NCBI GenBank assembly: GCA_944387775.1
Contig: CALXGE010000015.1
Span: 1 to 32,349 of the forward strand
Source of the DNA: an uncultured Oscillospiraceae bacterium
Lineage (GTDB): Bacteria > Bacillota > Clostridia > Oscillospirales > Oscillospiraceae
DNA: 32,349 nt
Reading direction: 5' to 3'
Shown: positions 7,449 to 15,498 of the stretch, in pieces
How positions within the stretch are numbered: the first letter of the stretch is position 1
Layout of the letters: every line of letters starts with the position of its first letter
Notes under the pieces: model-generated
What the model saw: only the letters and a program-made list of their open reading frames with translations
Databases searched by the model: none
Told to the model about the DNA's origin: nothing
Translations under genes and position numbers: made by a program

Positions 7449-8300
7449 TTACGGCAAACCGGAGGCAGCGCCTACAGGATCGGCGGATTCCCTTGGCTTT
7501 CCCTTGGGGATACGGATGGTGATGGTGATATCCTCATCATTCTCCTGCTTATCATACTGGGCATCCACCCCTGCCCGGCGGATGGTGTCCATGCCCCGGC
7601 GGAGACTGTTGAGGAACAGCCTCACATCCTTGATGACATAGATGGGCCGGCGGGGCGGGCTCTGCCGCTGGACCTGGCTGAAAAGCTCCTCCACGTAGGC
7701 CTCCGCCGCCGCCACGTTCATCTGCTCCTCCCCCATCTTCTGCAGGGCAGAGAGCTGCCTGTCCTCCCCCTCCAGCCGCAGCACCGCCCGGGCGTGGCGC
7801 TCGGTGAGGTTGTACTGCCGCAGTAAGGCGGCGCACTTATCACTCAGGCGCAGCAGACGCAGCTTGTTGGCCACCGCCGACTGGGACCGGCCCAGCCGCC
7901 GGGCTGCCTCCTCCTGGCTGAGTCCGTACTGGGCGATGAGCTTGGCAATGGCCTGGGCCTCCTCCAGGTAGTGGAGGTCGCAGCGCTGGAGGTTTTCGAT
8001 GAGGGCCAGGACGGCACTGTCCTCGTCGGTGACCCGGACCAGGATGCAGGGCACATGGGTAAGCCCTGCCATACCCGCAGCCCGCAGCCGCCGCTCCCCT
8101 GCCACCAGCACATAGCCGCTGGCGGTCCGCTGGACGCTGAGGGGTTGGAGGACTCCGTGCTGCCGGATAGAGGCCGACAGCTCCCGAAGGGCCTGCTCGT
8201 CAAAGTGTCGCCGGGGCTGGCGGGGGTTGGGTACGATTTTATCGATAGGCAGCTGGTGAATTCGTCGGGACTGAAACAAGTCCCGCTTTTTCTCCTCCAT
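7449..8300 (-). CDS. noc: Nucleoid occlusion protein Noc
   Basis: A 283-aa ParB-family CTP-dependent DNA clamp. Noc loads at its own NBS sites and blocks Z-ring assembly over the chromosome. Visible parts are the ParB/Srx CTP-binding motif GERRLR (68-73), ENLQR (102-106), a helix-turn-helix around 127-150 (GRSQSAVANKLRLLRL) and a C-terminal dimerisation domain (about 226-268, ending ITIRIPK). NKLRLL and the C-terminus favour Noc over Spo0J, whose gene is present separately at 22980. The N-terminus before the ParB fold is only about 18 residues, with no obvious FSRFFG-like amphipathic helix as in Bacillus Noc, so membrane tethering may be weaker or different. A GGGAGG precedes the ATG at 8300. 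No NBS-like site was found in this window. Confidence 0.9.
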   Translation of the reverse strand: MEEKKRDLFQSRRIHQLPIDKIVPNPRQPRRHFDEQALRELSASIRQHGVLQPLSVQRTASGYVLVAGERRLRAAGMAGLTHVPCILVRVTDEDSAVLALIENLQRCDLHYLEEAQAIAKLIAQYGLSQEEAARRLGRSQSAVANKLRLLRLSDKCAALLRQYNLTERHARAVLRLEGEDRQLSALQKMGEEQMNVAAAEAYVEELFSQVQRQSPPRRPIYVIKDVRLFLNSLRRGMDTIRRAGVDAQYDKQENDEDITITIRIPKGKPRESADPVGAASGLP

Positions 8301-8338
8301 AGCCGCGCCTCCCTTCTTTTTCCTTCGTTTCTCCCCCT

Positions 8339-8344
8339 ATTCTA
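8339..8344 (-). promoter_or_regulatory. Possible -10 element upstream of noc
   Basis: TAGAAT on the minus strand is followed by AGGGGGAG, about 40 nt upstream of noc. No convincing -35 is visible. The same TAGAATAGGG string occurs upstream of the DnaD-domain gene. Confidence 0.35.
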
Positions 8345-8451
8345 GCCTGTCCCCCCGGCGGATTCCCGCAGAATCTGTCGAGGGGTCGGTTTTTCTTTTT
8401 TTCGCCCGCCGGGCGGGCGGAAACCAAGTGCTTCGCCCCCGGGCCCCGGTG

Positions 8452-9000
8452 CACCCGAAGCCAGCCGCTTCGGGACTTGGCTATTGTGGCCTCCCCGGCC
8501 CCAAACCCCGGGTCACTTTTTCCTCGGCGAAAAAGTGACCAAAACGCCGCTGGGGAGACCCCAGACCCCCTTTTTTGCCCAATCAGACACCAGCAGACTT
8601 TGCCCCTGCGCAGCCACTGAACTTCTGCCTTTTGGCATCTGATCTCCGCCGGGTATCTCGTCCGGCTTCGGCTGTCGCCCTGTTAAAGGGAGAGATGTAT
8701 CTGTTTTTCTATGACGAACTTTCTGCGCCTATTGGAACACATAGACTCTCGTCAACAAAAAAAGAAACAACCATCGACTCGAGGGCCGTCAGGCGAAGTC
8801 CGTAGCCCACCGCACCGATTACGAGGAGGCCAGCGGCCTTGCAGTATTTCAGTGGCTGCCCGGTATCAAATCCGATACAGACCGATTGGACAAATAAAGG
8901 GGGCCGGGGTGTCCCCGGCGCGCTTTTGCCTACTTTTCCCGCGTTGGAAAAGTAGGCCTGCGGAGCATACCCAGTCTGAAGGACTAACAATTTCCCCAAA
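8452..9000 (+). repeat. Composite interspersed element, copy B
   Basis: Copy B fills most of the 747-bp gap between noc and the helicase-loader terminator. The core, 8511-8957 (447 bp), is bounded by hairpins 8511-8540 (GGTCACTTTTT/AAAAAGTGACC) and 8928-8957 (GCCTACTTTTC/GAAAAGTAGGC). The left (alpha) arm has GCGCAGCCACTGAA, CATCTGATCTCCGCCGGGT and CGGCTTCGGCTGTCGCCCT. The right (beta) arm has CGAGGGCCGTCAGGCGAAG, ACCGATTACGAGGAGGCC and TTTCAGTGGCTGCCCGG. The arms are imperfect inverted copies of one another. The left flank 8454-8510 has a CCCGAAG/CTTCGGG hairpin shared with copies D and E; the right flank matches copy A. ORFs across it look spurious. The rest of the gap (8301-8451) holds the noc leader and GC-rich sequence without a recognised feature. 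Confidence 0.85.
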
Positions 9001-9006
9001 AAGCGC

Positions 9007-9038
9007 AAAAAAAGGAAGCCCGCCAGGGCTTCCTTTTT
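9007..9038 (-). terminator. Intrinsic terminator of the DnaD-DnaI operon
   Basis: GGAAGCCC and GGGCTTCC pair over a four-base loop. The minus-strand transcript continues into seven Ts. It lies 10 bp after the helicase-loader stop codon. Confidence 0.9.
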
Positions 9039-9047
9039 CTATTTCCT

Positions 9048-10052
9048 TTACTGTCTGTCCCGCTTCAGCAAGCGGATATCCTCCCCGAAGAAGAACAGCA
9101 CCTGGTACTCCCCCTCCAGCCGGGAGCGGACTGCCCCGCCGTAGCGGCGGCCGATCTCCTCCAGACTCAGGTTGGTGGAGAGCACCGTCTTCTTCCGACT
9201 GAGGAGCCGGTCATTGATGATCCGATAAAAGGCGGACTGGACAAAGCTGGTGAGCATCTCCGTGCCCAGATCGTCCATCAGCAGCAGATCGCAGTTAAGA
9301 TATCGATTGATCTCCCGGTCCGGGTCCTCCTCGTAGGGGTTATCCCGGCCGAACTTGCCGCTCTCAAACTGCTGGAAAATGTGGGCGGCGGTGTCGTAGA
9401 CCACAGAGAAGCCGTGGTCGCTGACCTCCCGGGCAATGCAGGCGGTAAGAAAGGTTTTCCCCAGCCCCGGGGCTCCGGTAAAGAGGAGGTTCCCGCTGCG
9501 GGGCCCGAAGGTGTGGGCGTAGTTACCGCAAATCTCCCGAATGGTCTCCATATTTTCCAGAGGGCTGCGGCCGTACTGGGGCCACACCTCGCTGCTGTAC
9601 CAGTCAAAGGAGAAGCTGTCGAAGGACTGGCCCCCCAGGTCCAGCAATTTGCTGAGTCGACGGTTCTGCTCCCGGGTATAATAACTCATCAGGCACCGGC
9701 AGGGGCTGCCGTCCCGGAGATACCCGCTGTCCTCACACAGGGGGCACAGGGGCTTGTCGTCGATATAGTCAAAGGCATAGCCGCCTCCCACCAGCAGCTC
9801 AGCCCGCTCCCGCTGGAGCTGGAGGTTGTGCTCGGAGAGGGCCTTGAGGGCAGGGGCAGGGTCCCGGTCGTTCTCAAAGGCGGCAATCATGATCTCCGCC
9901 ACAGTGCCCCGCAGCTCCCGGTCGATGGACTCCACCCGGGGCAGCCGCCGGTACACCTCCGCGGTCCGCCGCTCCAGCTGGGTACGGCGCTCCTCCCGGT
10001 CCTGCTGAAACTGCCGCAGGGCGGCGGCCATAATTTTCGGGTCCTGGGTCAT
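9048..10052 (-). CDS. dnaI: Helicase loader, DnaI/DnaC-type AAA+ ATPase
   Basis: A 334-aa AAA+ ATPase that loads the replicative helicase (DnaB/DnaC) at origins or restarted forks. The N-terminal 90 residues are helical and charged. A four-cysteine zinc site follows (Cys103, Cys106, Cys118, Cys120), as in DnaI. The ATPase domain carries Walker A GAPGLGKT (193-200), Walker B LLLMDD (256-261) and a sensor-type STNLS segment near the C-terminus. Its ATG (10050-10052) directly abuts the stop of the DnaD-domain gene, with the ribosome site GGAGGAGAGG inside that gene, so translation is probably coupled. The pairing is a recognised Firmicutes primosome module. IstB-like transposon ATPases are excluded by the context and the zinc site. 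Confidence 0.9.
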   Translation of the reverse strand: MTQDPKIMAAALRQFQQDREERRTQLERRTAEVYRRLPRVESIDRELRGTVAEIMIAAFENDRDPAPALKALSEHNLQLQRERAELLVGGGYAFDYIDDKPLCPLCEDSGYLRDGSPCRCLMSYYTREQNRRLSKLLDLGGQSFDSFSFDWYSSEVWPQYGRSPLENMETIREICGNYAHTFGPRSGNLLFTGAPGLGKTFLTACIAREVSDHGFSVVYDTAAHIFQQFESGKFGRDNPYEEDPDREINRYLNCDLLLMDDLGTEMLTSFVQSAFYRIINDRLLSRKKTVLSTNLSLEEIGRRYGGAVRSRLEGEYQVLFFFGEDIRLLKRDRQ

Positions 10053-11060
10053 TTACCTCTCCTCCTTTCCCTGCTCCTCCCGCATCCGCCGGAGGTAGCG
10101 GTCCATCCGCTGCAGCTCCGCCGTGCGGTCCGGGGCGGTTGTCGCTCCCTCCGGGGCTCTCCGGGTCCGGAGATTTCCGGCGGGCCGGTCTCCCGCCTCC
10201 ACCTCAGAGAGGGTATGGAGGCCCTTCTGGTGCCAGGAGGTGAGGATCTTGTTCATGTAGGGCCACTTGAGCTCTTTGCACTTGAGGAGGGTCTTGTCGT
10301 AGGCCAGCTCGATGACCGCCTGGTCAAAGCCCATCCCTGCCCAGGAGAGGAGATACCGCTCCTCGCTGGGGCCCGGCTGCCGGTCCCCCAGACGAAGGAG
10401 CTTCATGAGCTCCGGCAGGGCCTTGCGCCGCTGCTGGTAGTCCTTGATGTAGGCGGCGGCGCTCTCCTGGGTCATAAGACCCAGCCGGGCCCAGGCATAG
10501 CCCTCCCGCTCAATCTGGCGGAGGGTAGGCCGCCGTCCGGGGCCATACTGCTGGACTGTCCGCTCGGCGCAGAAGCCCACCAGCAGGAAGATCACATCTG
10601 CCGGAAGCCCCACCTGGTCGTAGAGGCCCAGCAGTGTGGCAAGGTCCGGGGTGGTGAGCTTTTTCCCCAGCTTCCCCTCCACGGCGGAAGTGAGGGCGGC
10701 AAACTCCGCCCCCTCCAGGGCCCGGGCCATATCCGCCCGGGTATATTCCACCTGCCGCTCCGGCGGCTCGGGGGCCCTTCCGGAGGTGGCCACAGCCGCC
10801 TCCTGTTCCATCCGTCCCGCCTCCTGGGGCAGGGACACCAGCCCCTCCCCCGCCAGGACCGTAAAGGCCCGGCGGAGCCGGTCCTCCGGCCAGCCCAGAG
10901 CGGAACGCAGAGCGTTCTCGTCGCCGGTTCCCCGGCTGCGGAGCACCGCAATATACAGTAAGGCCGCGTCGCCGTCTCCCCGGCGGATCAGACGGCCTGC
11001 CGCCGCCCCGGAGAGCACCACACTCTCCTCCTCCGGTAAACGCAGGGTATATCCGCTCAC
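10053..11060 (-). CDS. DnaD-domain primosomal protein
   Basis: A protein of about 335 aa with a winged-helix-like N-terminal half and a DnaD-type C-terminal region. Around residues 180-290 there are repeated helices ending in YMNKILTSWHQKGLHT, which matches the DnaD/DnaB C-terminal motif (YxxxIlxxWxxkGi). It likely acts with DnaI in primosome assembly. I place the start at GTG 11060, because GGGAGG sits nine bases upstream and the product then begins SGYTLRLPEE. An ATG at 11105 has a poorer ribosome site and would lie almost at the predicted transcription start. Whether it is the functional DnaD or DnaB equivalent is unclear. Confidence 0.82.
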   Translation of the reverse strand: MSGYTLRLPEEESVVLSGAAAGRLIRRGDGDAALLYIAVLRSRGTGDENALRSALGWPEDRLRRAFTVLAGEGLVSLPQEAGRMEQEAAVATSGRAPEPPERQVEYTRADMARALEGAEFAALTSAVEGKLGKKLTTPDLATLLGLYDQVGLPADVIFLLVGFCAERTVQQYGPGRRPTLRQIEREGYAWARLGLMTQESAAAYIKDYQQRRKALPELMKLLRLGDRQPGPSEERYLLSWAGMGFDQAVIELAYDKTLLKCKELKWPYMNKILTSWHQKGLHTLSEVEAGDRPAGNLRTRRAPEGATTAPDRTAELQRMDRYLRRMREEQGKEER

Positions 11061-11115
11061 GGCCTCAGGCCTCCCTTCCCGCCGGATCTCGTCACACTCC
11101 GGCATTCTTCTCCCT

Positions 11116-11144
11116 ATTCTACACGAAAGGGCCCCGCTCGTAAA
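11116..11144 (-). promoter_or_regulatory. Promoter of the DnaD-DnaI operon
   Basis: On the minus strand TTTACG (11139-11144) and TAGAAT (11116-11121) are spaced 17 bp. This gives a leader of about 50 nt before GTG 11060 and supports that start. Confidence 0.55.
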
Positions 11145-11231
11145 GGGGAAAACTTTTCTCCCCAAGGCGGCCCTCCCGGGAGCCCCGGGGCAAAATTCAC
11201 TTTTCATTCATCAATTCCGGGAGCTAGTCCA

Positions 11232-11259
11232 TTGATTTTCCGAGAGAATATGGTATACT
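11232..11259 (+). promoter_or_regulatory. Promoter of zapA-U32 operon
   Basis: TTGATT (11232-11237) and TATACT (11254-11259) have a 16-bp spacer. TGG before the -10 gives an extended -10. It is divergent from the DnaD-DnaI promoter. Confidence 0.7.
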
Positions 11260-11317
11260 TTACTGTGAATTATTGTCAACTGCGATACCTGTCGATAGAG
11301 AAAGGGAGGATCTGACG

Positions 11318-11641
11318 ATGGAAAACAAAATCACCGTCAATATCTGCGGCACCGACTACACCCTGATGGCCGAGGAGAGCCCCTCCTACATGCAGAAGGT
11401 GGCGGCCCTGGTGGACGCCCGGATGGGAGAGATCATGGCTTCCGGCCGCATCAGTCGAATGGATGCGGCGGTGCTGGCCGCTGCCAACATCGCCGATGAG
11501 CTGCTCAAGCAGCAGAGCAGCACGGAGAATCTCCGCAGCCAGCTCAAGGGCTATCTGGACGAGGCCAACCGTGCCAAGAACGAGCTCAGCGAGTGCAAGC
11601 GGGAGATCTTCAAGCTCCAGCAGCAGCTGGCCAAGAAGTAA
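11318..11641 (+). CDS. zapA: Cell division protein ZapA
   Basis: A 107-aa cytoplasmic protein that bundles FtsZ filaments and stabilises the Z-ring. The N-terminal part (NKITVNICGTDYTLMAEES) is the ZapA globular domain. The C-terminal half (about 60-105) is a heptad-rich coiled coil ending KLQQQLAKK. ATG 11318 has AAGGGAGG at 11302-11309; an upstream TTG reading would extend into the leader without support. The U32 gene starts 4 bp after the stop, an arrangement common in Firmicutes. Confidence 0.9.
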   Translation: MENKITVNICGTDYTLMAEESPSYMQKVAALVDARMGEIMASGRISRMDAAVLAAANIADELLKQQSSTENLRSQLKGYLDEANRAKNELSECKREIFKLQQQLAKK

Positions 11642-11645
11642 GGCC

Positions 11646-13739
11646 ATGGAACTGCTTGCCCCTGCCGGCCACTGGGAGGCCATGGTCGCCGCCGTACAGA
11701 GCGGCGCCGACAGCGTATATATGGGCTGCGGCGGCTTCAACGCCCGCCGGGGGGCCAAGAATTTTACCCCGGAGGAGTTTGCCGCCGCGGTGGCCTACTG
11801 CCATCTGCGGGGCGTGAAGGTCTATATGACCCTCAACACCCTCCTCACGGACCGGGAGCTGCCCCAGGCGGAGGAGTACCTCCGCAGCGCCTCCCGCTGG
11901 GGGGTGGACGGCGTCATCGTCCAGGACTGGGGCCTTGCTGCCCTGGCCCGGAAGGTGACCCCGGAGCTGCCCCTCCACGGCAGCACCCAGATGACGGTCC
12001 ACTCCCTGGAGGGGGTGGAGGCCGCCGCAGAGATGGGCATGCGGTGCGTGGTCCTCAGCCGGGAACTGGGCCGTGAGGACGTGGAATACATCTGCCGCCG
12101 GAGTCCCATTGCCATTGAGGTATTCGCCCACGGGGCACTGTGCATGTGCTACTCCGGTCAGTGCGCCATGAGCGCCCTCATCGGGGAGCGCAGCGGCAAC
12201 CGGGGCACCTGTGCCCAGCCCTGCCGTTTGCCCTACCGGATGGACGAGGGCAAAACGGGCCATCCGCTGAGCCTGAAGGACGCCTGTCTCGCCTCCCACC
12301 TGGGGGAGCTCAGGGATATGGGCGTTTCCATATTGAAGCTGGAGGGCCGCATGAAGCGGCCGGAGTACGTGTCGGTGGTGACGTCCATCTACGCCGCCCT
12401 CCTGCGGGAAAACCGCTCTCCCACGGCGGAGGAGCTTTCCCGCCTGGAGCAGGCCTTCTCCCGCCAGGGCTTCACCCAGGACTACTGGCTGGGCCGTCCC
12501 GGCCCCGCCATGTTCGGCACCCGGGGAGAGAAGACCCCGGAGCCTACAGAGCTGTTTCAGGCCGCCCGGGCCCTCTATGAGAAGGAGACCGCCCGGACGG
12601 TTCCGGTGACCCTCACCGCCGCCTTCCGCTCCGGAGAGCCCGCCGCACTCACGGCGGAGGACCCCCAGGGCCGCACCTTCACCGCCTCCGGACCTGTGCC
12701 GGAGGCCGCCCGGACCCGACCTCTCACGGAGGAGGACCTCTGCCAGCGGCTCTCTAAGACCGGCGGCACCGCCTTCGTCCCGGAGAAAGTTACCGTCACG
12801 GTGGAGGAGAACCTGTCCCTTCCCGCCAGCGCCGTCAACGGTCTGCGGCGGGAGGCACTGGAGGGTCTAGCCGCCCTTCGCAGCGCCCCGCCGGTGCGCC
12901 GGGAGGAGCCTACGCCCCCCATGCCGGAGAGGGCGGTCTCTCCCGTGGAGCCGGTGTTTTCCCTCTCCCTCTTCCGGGGGGAGCAGCTGACGGGGGCCCT
13001 CATGGACCTCTCCCCCGCCCTTATCTACCTTCCGGCGGAGCGGATCGGGGAGTTTACCATTGCCCCCTACCTGGACCGGGGGACGGAATTTGCCGTGGCC
13101 CTGCCCCGGATCTGCACCGACCACCAGCGGGAGGCCCTCATGGACCTCCTGAAAAAGGCCGGGGATATGGGGTGCGTCTCCGCCGCTGTGGGCAACATCG
13201 GCCAGGTGGCTATGGCCCGGGAAATGGGCTTTGCCCTCCGGGGGGACTACGGCCTCAACATCTTCAACAGCCGCTCTTTGCAGGTCCTTGCGGACATGGG
13301 CCTCATCAGCGCCTGTCTGAGCTTTGAGCTGCGCCACCAGCAGATCCGGGACCTCCGTGGGGCCCTGCCCCGGGAGGCCATCGTCTACGGACGGCTGCCT
13401 CTGATGGTGACGGAAAACTGTCTCATCCGCAACGCCCTGGGCTGCAAGCCCCGGGATCTCACCGGCCCCTGCCGGCAGGTCCACCGGCTCACGGACCGGC
13501 GGGGCGAGCAGTTCCCAGTGCTGTCGGTATTCGGCTGCCGCAGCGAGATCCAGAACGGAGCCACGTTGTATCTGGGGGACAAGCCGGAGTACCGCCGCTG
13601 CGGCCTGACCTACGCCCGGCTGCGGTTCACCACCGAGAGCCCGGCGGAGTGCGTCCGGGTGCTGGAGGATTACCGCTCCGGCGGCGGCGAGCCGCCCCAG
13701 GGGCTTACTCGGGGGTTGTTCTACCGGGGAGTGGAATAA
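11646..13739 (+). CDS. U32-family protein, RlhA-like (probable rRNA C-hydroxylation enzyme)
   Basis: A 697-aa member of the U32 peptidase-like family. Its long form with a C-terminal DUF3656-type half resembles E. coli RlhA (YdcP), which hydroxylates a 23S rRNA cytidine; short TrhP/YegQ relatives act on tRNA. The N-terminal barrel begins ELLAPAGHWEAMVAAVQSGADSVY. The signature region holds a cysteine cluster at 166, 168, 173, 189 and 193 (AHGALCMCYSGQC, GTCAQPC), which may bind an iron-sulfur cluster. LKLEGRMKRPEYV follows. Genuine protease activity is doubtful for this group. ATG 11646 is 4 bp after zapA, with a weak ribosome site (AAGTAAGG), suggesting coupling. Long reverse-strand ORFs over it are GC-rich shadows. 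Confidence 0.88.
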   Translation: MELLAPAGHWEAMVAAVQSGADSVYMGCGGFNARRGAKNFTPEEFAAAVAYCHLRGVKVYMTLNTLLTDRELPQAEEYLRSASRWGVDGVIVQDWGLAALARKVTPELPLHGSTQMTVHSLEGVEAAAEMGMRCVVLSRELGREDVEYICRRSPIAIEVFAHGALCMCYSGQCAMSALIGERSGNRGTCAQPCRLPYRMDEGKTGHPLSLKDACLASHLGELRDMGVSILKLEGRMKRPEYVSVVTSIYAALLRENRSPTAEELSRLEQAFSRQGFTQDYWLGRPGPAMFGTRGEKTPEPTELFQAARALYEKETARTVPVTLTAAFRSGEPAALTAEDPQGRTFTASGPVPEAARTRPLTEEDLCQRLSKTGGTAFVPEKVTVTVEENLSLPASAVNGLRREALEGLAALRSAPPVRREEPTPPMPERAVSPVEPVFSLSLFRGEQLTGALMDLSPALIYLPAERIGEFTIAPYLDRGTEFAVALPRICTDHQREALMDLLKKAGDMGCVSAAVGNIGQVAMAREMGFALRGDYGLNIFNSRSLQVLADMGLISACLSFELRHQQIRDLRGALPREAIVYGRLPLMVTENCLIRNALGCKPRDLTGPCRQVHRLTDRRGEQFPVLSVFGCRSEIQNGATLYLGDKPEYRRCGLTYARLRFTTESPAECVRVLEDYRSGGGEPPQGLTRGLFYRGVE

Positions 13740-13741
13740 AA

Positions 13742-13775
13742 GGTCGTTCGGCGGTACCGCCGAAGGGACTTTTAT
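13742..13775 (+). terminator. Probable terminator after the U32 gene
   Basis: A perfect 18-bp palindrome, TTCGGCGGTACCGCCGAA (13747-13764), sits between AAAAGG and GGGACTTTTATC. The T tract is short, so termination may be partial. It borders element C. Confidence 0.55.
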
Positions 13776-14275
13776 CAGCCCTTGAGGCTGTTTGGGGATA
13801 TTCCGTGCTCCGGCACGGGTTACTTTGCCCTCGGCGGCAAAGTAACCAAAACGCCGCCGGGGTTCCCCCGGACCCCGTTTTGTCCAATCGGTCTGGATGA
13901 GATTTGCTGCTGCGGTGCCACTGAATCACCGATCCCTTCGGGCATCTGATCTGCGGCGGGCTGCGTGTCCGGCTTCGGCTGTCGCCCTTTTGAAGGGGTA
14001 GATGAATCTATTTTTCCACCGCAAGAAGTGCACCTCAGCACGAGGGCCGTCAGGCGTAGTTCGTAGAGCACTACACCGATTACGAGGAGGCCGGCGGCCC
14101 GGCAGAAATTAAGTGGCAACTGGATATCCCCCTTGCTTGCGTCCGATTGGGCAAAAGCGGGGGTCCAGCCCGAAGGGGGCTGGCGGTTTTTTCCCCCATT
14201 TTTGGGCGGCCAAAAATGGGGCCGCCGGAGGCATAACAGCGCTGAGGGCCGCTGCCCGCCCATTCGGCGGCACCC
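13776..14275 (+). repeat. Composite interspersed element, copy C
   Basis: This is the copy in the 632-bp gap between the U32 gene and dut. The core, 13818-14221 (404 bp, the shortest copy), is bounded by hairpins 13818-13847 (GGTTACTTTGCC/GGCAAAGTAACC) and 14194-14221 (CCCCATTTTT/AAAAATGGGG). The alpha arm is left (CATCTGATCTGCGGCGGG, CGGCTTCGGCTGTCGCCCTT). The beta arm is right (CACGAGGGCCGTCAGGCG, CCGATTACGAGGAGGCCGG). The left outer flank (CAGCCCTTGAGGCTG, GGATATTCCG) matches the right outer flank of copy E read in reverse. The right outer flank GCTGAGGGCCGCTGCCC matches flanks of D and E. No coding sequence is supported. Confidence 0.85.
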
Positions 14276-14318
14276 AGCCAAACCCCCAAAATTCCCTTTG
14301 TCGAGCCGCCAAAATGAT

Positions 14319-14344
14319 TATAAATCGTATTATTTGCATATAAT
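14319..14344 (+). promoter_or_regulatory. Likely promoter of dut
   Basis: An AT-rich island between element C and dut contains a perfect TATAAT (14339-14344). The -35 is weak at the expected distance; TATAAA at 14319 is a second possible -10. The region also contains TTACGTTACGTAA, an imperfect palindrome. Confidence 0.5.
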
Positions 14345-14371
14345 ATTACGTTACGTAAAGGAAAATCCCCT

Positions 14372-14818
14372 ATGATTTTGGAAATCAAAGCCCTGTCCGA
14401 GAAGATCGGACGGGAGATCCCCCTGCCCTACTATGCCACCGACGGCGCCGCCGCGGTGGACCTCCACGCCTGCATTGACGCACCCTTGACCATCCCTGCC
14501 GGGGGCCAGGTGGTGGTGCCCACGGGGCTGGCGGTAGCCATTCCGGAGGGATATGTGGGCATCGTTGCGGTGCGCTCCAGCATGGGCATCCGCCGGGGCA
14601 TTACCCTCTCCAACGCCATCGGCGTCATCGACAGCGACTACCGGGGCCCCCTGGGAGTGGGTCTTCGGAACACCACCGGAGAGGACTACATTCTCCAGCC
14701 CGGCGACCGGATGGCCCAGCTGATGGTGGTGCCGGTGCTGCGGCCGGAGATCCGCCTGGTGGAGGAACTACCGGAGACTGCCCGGGGCGCCGGAGGCTTC
14801 GGCTCCACAGGTCGGTAA
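14372..14818 (+). CDS. dut: dUTP diphosphatase (dUTPase)
   Basis: A 148-aa trimeric dUTPase that converts dUTP to dUMP and pyrophosphate, preventing uracil incorporation and supplying dTMP synthesis. The five family motifs are visible: DGAAAVDL (24-31), VRSSMGIRRG around 67-76 (motif 2), GVIDSDYRG (84-92, with the catalytic Asp), GDRMAQLMV (111-119) and the flexible GAGGFGSTGR tail (139-148). AAAGGA upstream supports ATG 14372. The maf gene, also a nucleotide-cleaning enzyme, follows 83 bp later on the same strand. Confidence 0.93.
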   Translation: MILEIKALSEKIGREIPLPYYATDGAAAVDLHACIDAPLTIPAGGQVVVPTGLAVAIPEGYVGIVAVRSSMGIRRGITLSNAIGVIDSDYRGPLGVGLRNTTGEDYILQPGDRMAQLMVVPVLRPEIRLVEELPETARGAGGFGSTGR

Positions 14819-14901
14819 CTCCCACCTTTCTCCCCGCCGCTTTTCCGGGAATCGCTCCCTCCCTTTTCATGCTTATTCTTTTCCAAAGTGAGGAATCACC
14901 T

Positions 14902-15498
14902 ATGCCACGGATCATTCTCGCCTCCCAGTCCCCCCGGCGGCGGCAGCTGCTGGGCCAGATCGGACTGACGGATTTTGACATTCTGGTGCCTGACGCCGAC
15001 GAGAGCTATGACCCCTCTCTCACCCCCCAGGAGATCGTGTCCTCCATCTCCCGGAAGAAGGCCGAAGCTGCCCGGGCCCTTGCCGGGGACAGCGACGCCG
15101 TTATCCTGGCGGCGGACACCATGGTGTTTCTGGACGGCCTGCGGCTGGGAAAACCCCACAGCGAGGCGGAGGCCTTCGAGATGCTCTCCGCTCTCTCGGG
15201 CCGTGAGCATCTGGTATGCACCGGTGTGACGGTGTGCCGGGGGGACCGGCTGGAGACCCGGCCGGAGACCACCGCCGTTCGCTTTGCCGACCTCACCGAG
15301 GAGGATATCCGGCGGTACATTGCCACCGGAGAGCCTATGGACAAGGCGGGGGCCTACGGTATCCAGGGTCTTGCTGCTCTGTTTGTCACCGGTATTGCCG
15401 GAGACTACTTTAATGTAATGGGCCTTCCCCTCCATCTGGTGGGGGAGATGCTCCGCTCCTTCGGAGTGGAGCTCCTCTCCGGGGGGGCTGAGGCGTGA
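14902..15498 (+). CDS. maf: Maf-family nucleoside triphosphate pyrophosphatase
   Basis: A 198-aa Maf protein, a pyrophosphatase acting on dTTP/UTP or modified nucleotides and linked to septum and shape genes in Firmicutes. Motifs are SQSPRRRQLL (8-17), the catalytic Asp in AADTMV (70-75) and DKAGAYGIQG (147-156). ATG 14902 is chosen because GTGAGGA lies eight bases upstream and the product then begins PRIILASQSP, the canonical start; an upstream ATG at 14869 adds an unrelated 11 residues. Its stop overlaps the GTG start of mreC by four bases, so the two are cotranslated. Confidence 0.92.
   Translation: MPRIILASQSPRRRQLLGQIGLTDFDILVPDADESYDPSLTPQEIVSSISRKKAEAARALAGDSDAVILAADTMVFLDGLRLGKPHSEAEAFEMLSALSGREHLVCTGVTVCRGDRLETRPETTAVRFADLTEEDIRRYIATGEPMDKAGAYGIQGLAALFVTGIAGDYFNVMGLPLHLVGEMLRSFGVELLSGGAEA

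Noticed and set aside
7449..8300. A second chromosomal parB
   Set aside because: The C-terminal domain and SQSAVANKLRLL helix match Noc, and no parA is adjacent.
9048..10052. IstB-like transposon ATPase for the helicase loader
   Set aside because: The DnaI-type zinc cysteines and the adjoining DnaD-domain gene indicate primosome function.
9381..10961. 526-codon plus-strand ORF opposite the DnaD-DnaI pair
   Set aside because: Composition bias (Pro/Gly/Leu/His) and no domain. The minus-strand genes have Walker, zinc and DnaD motifs.
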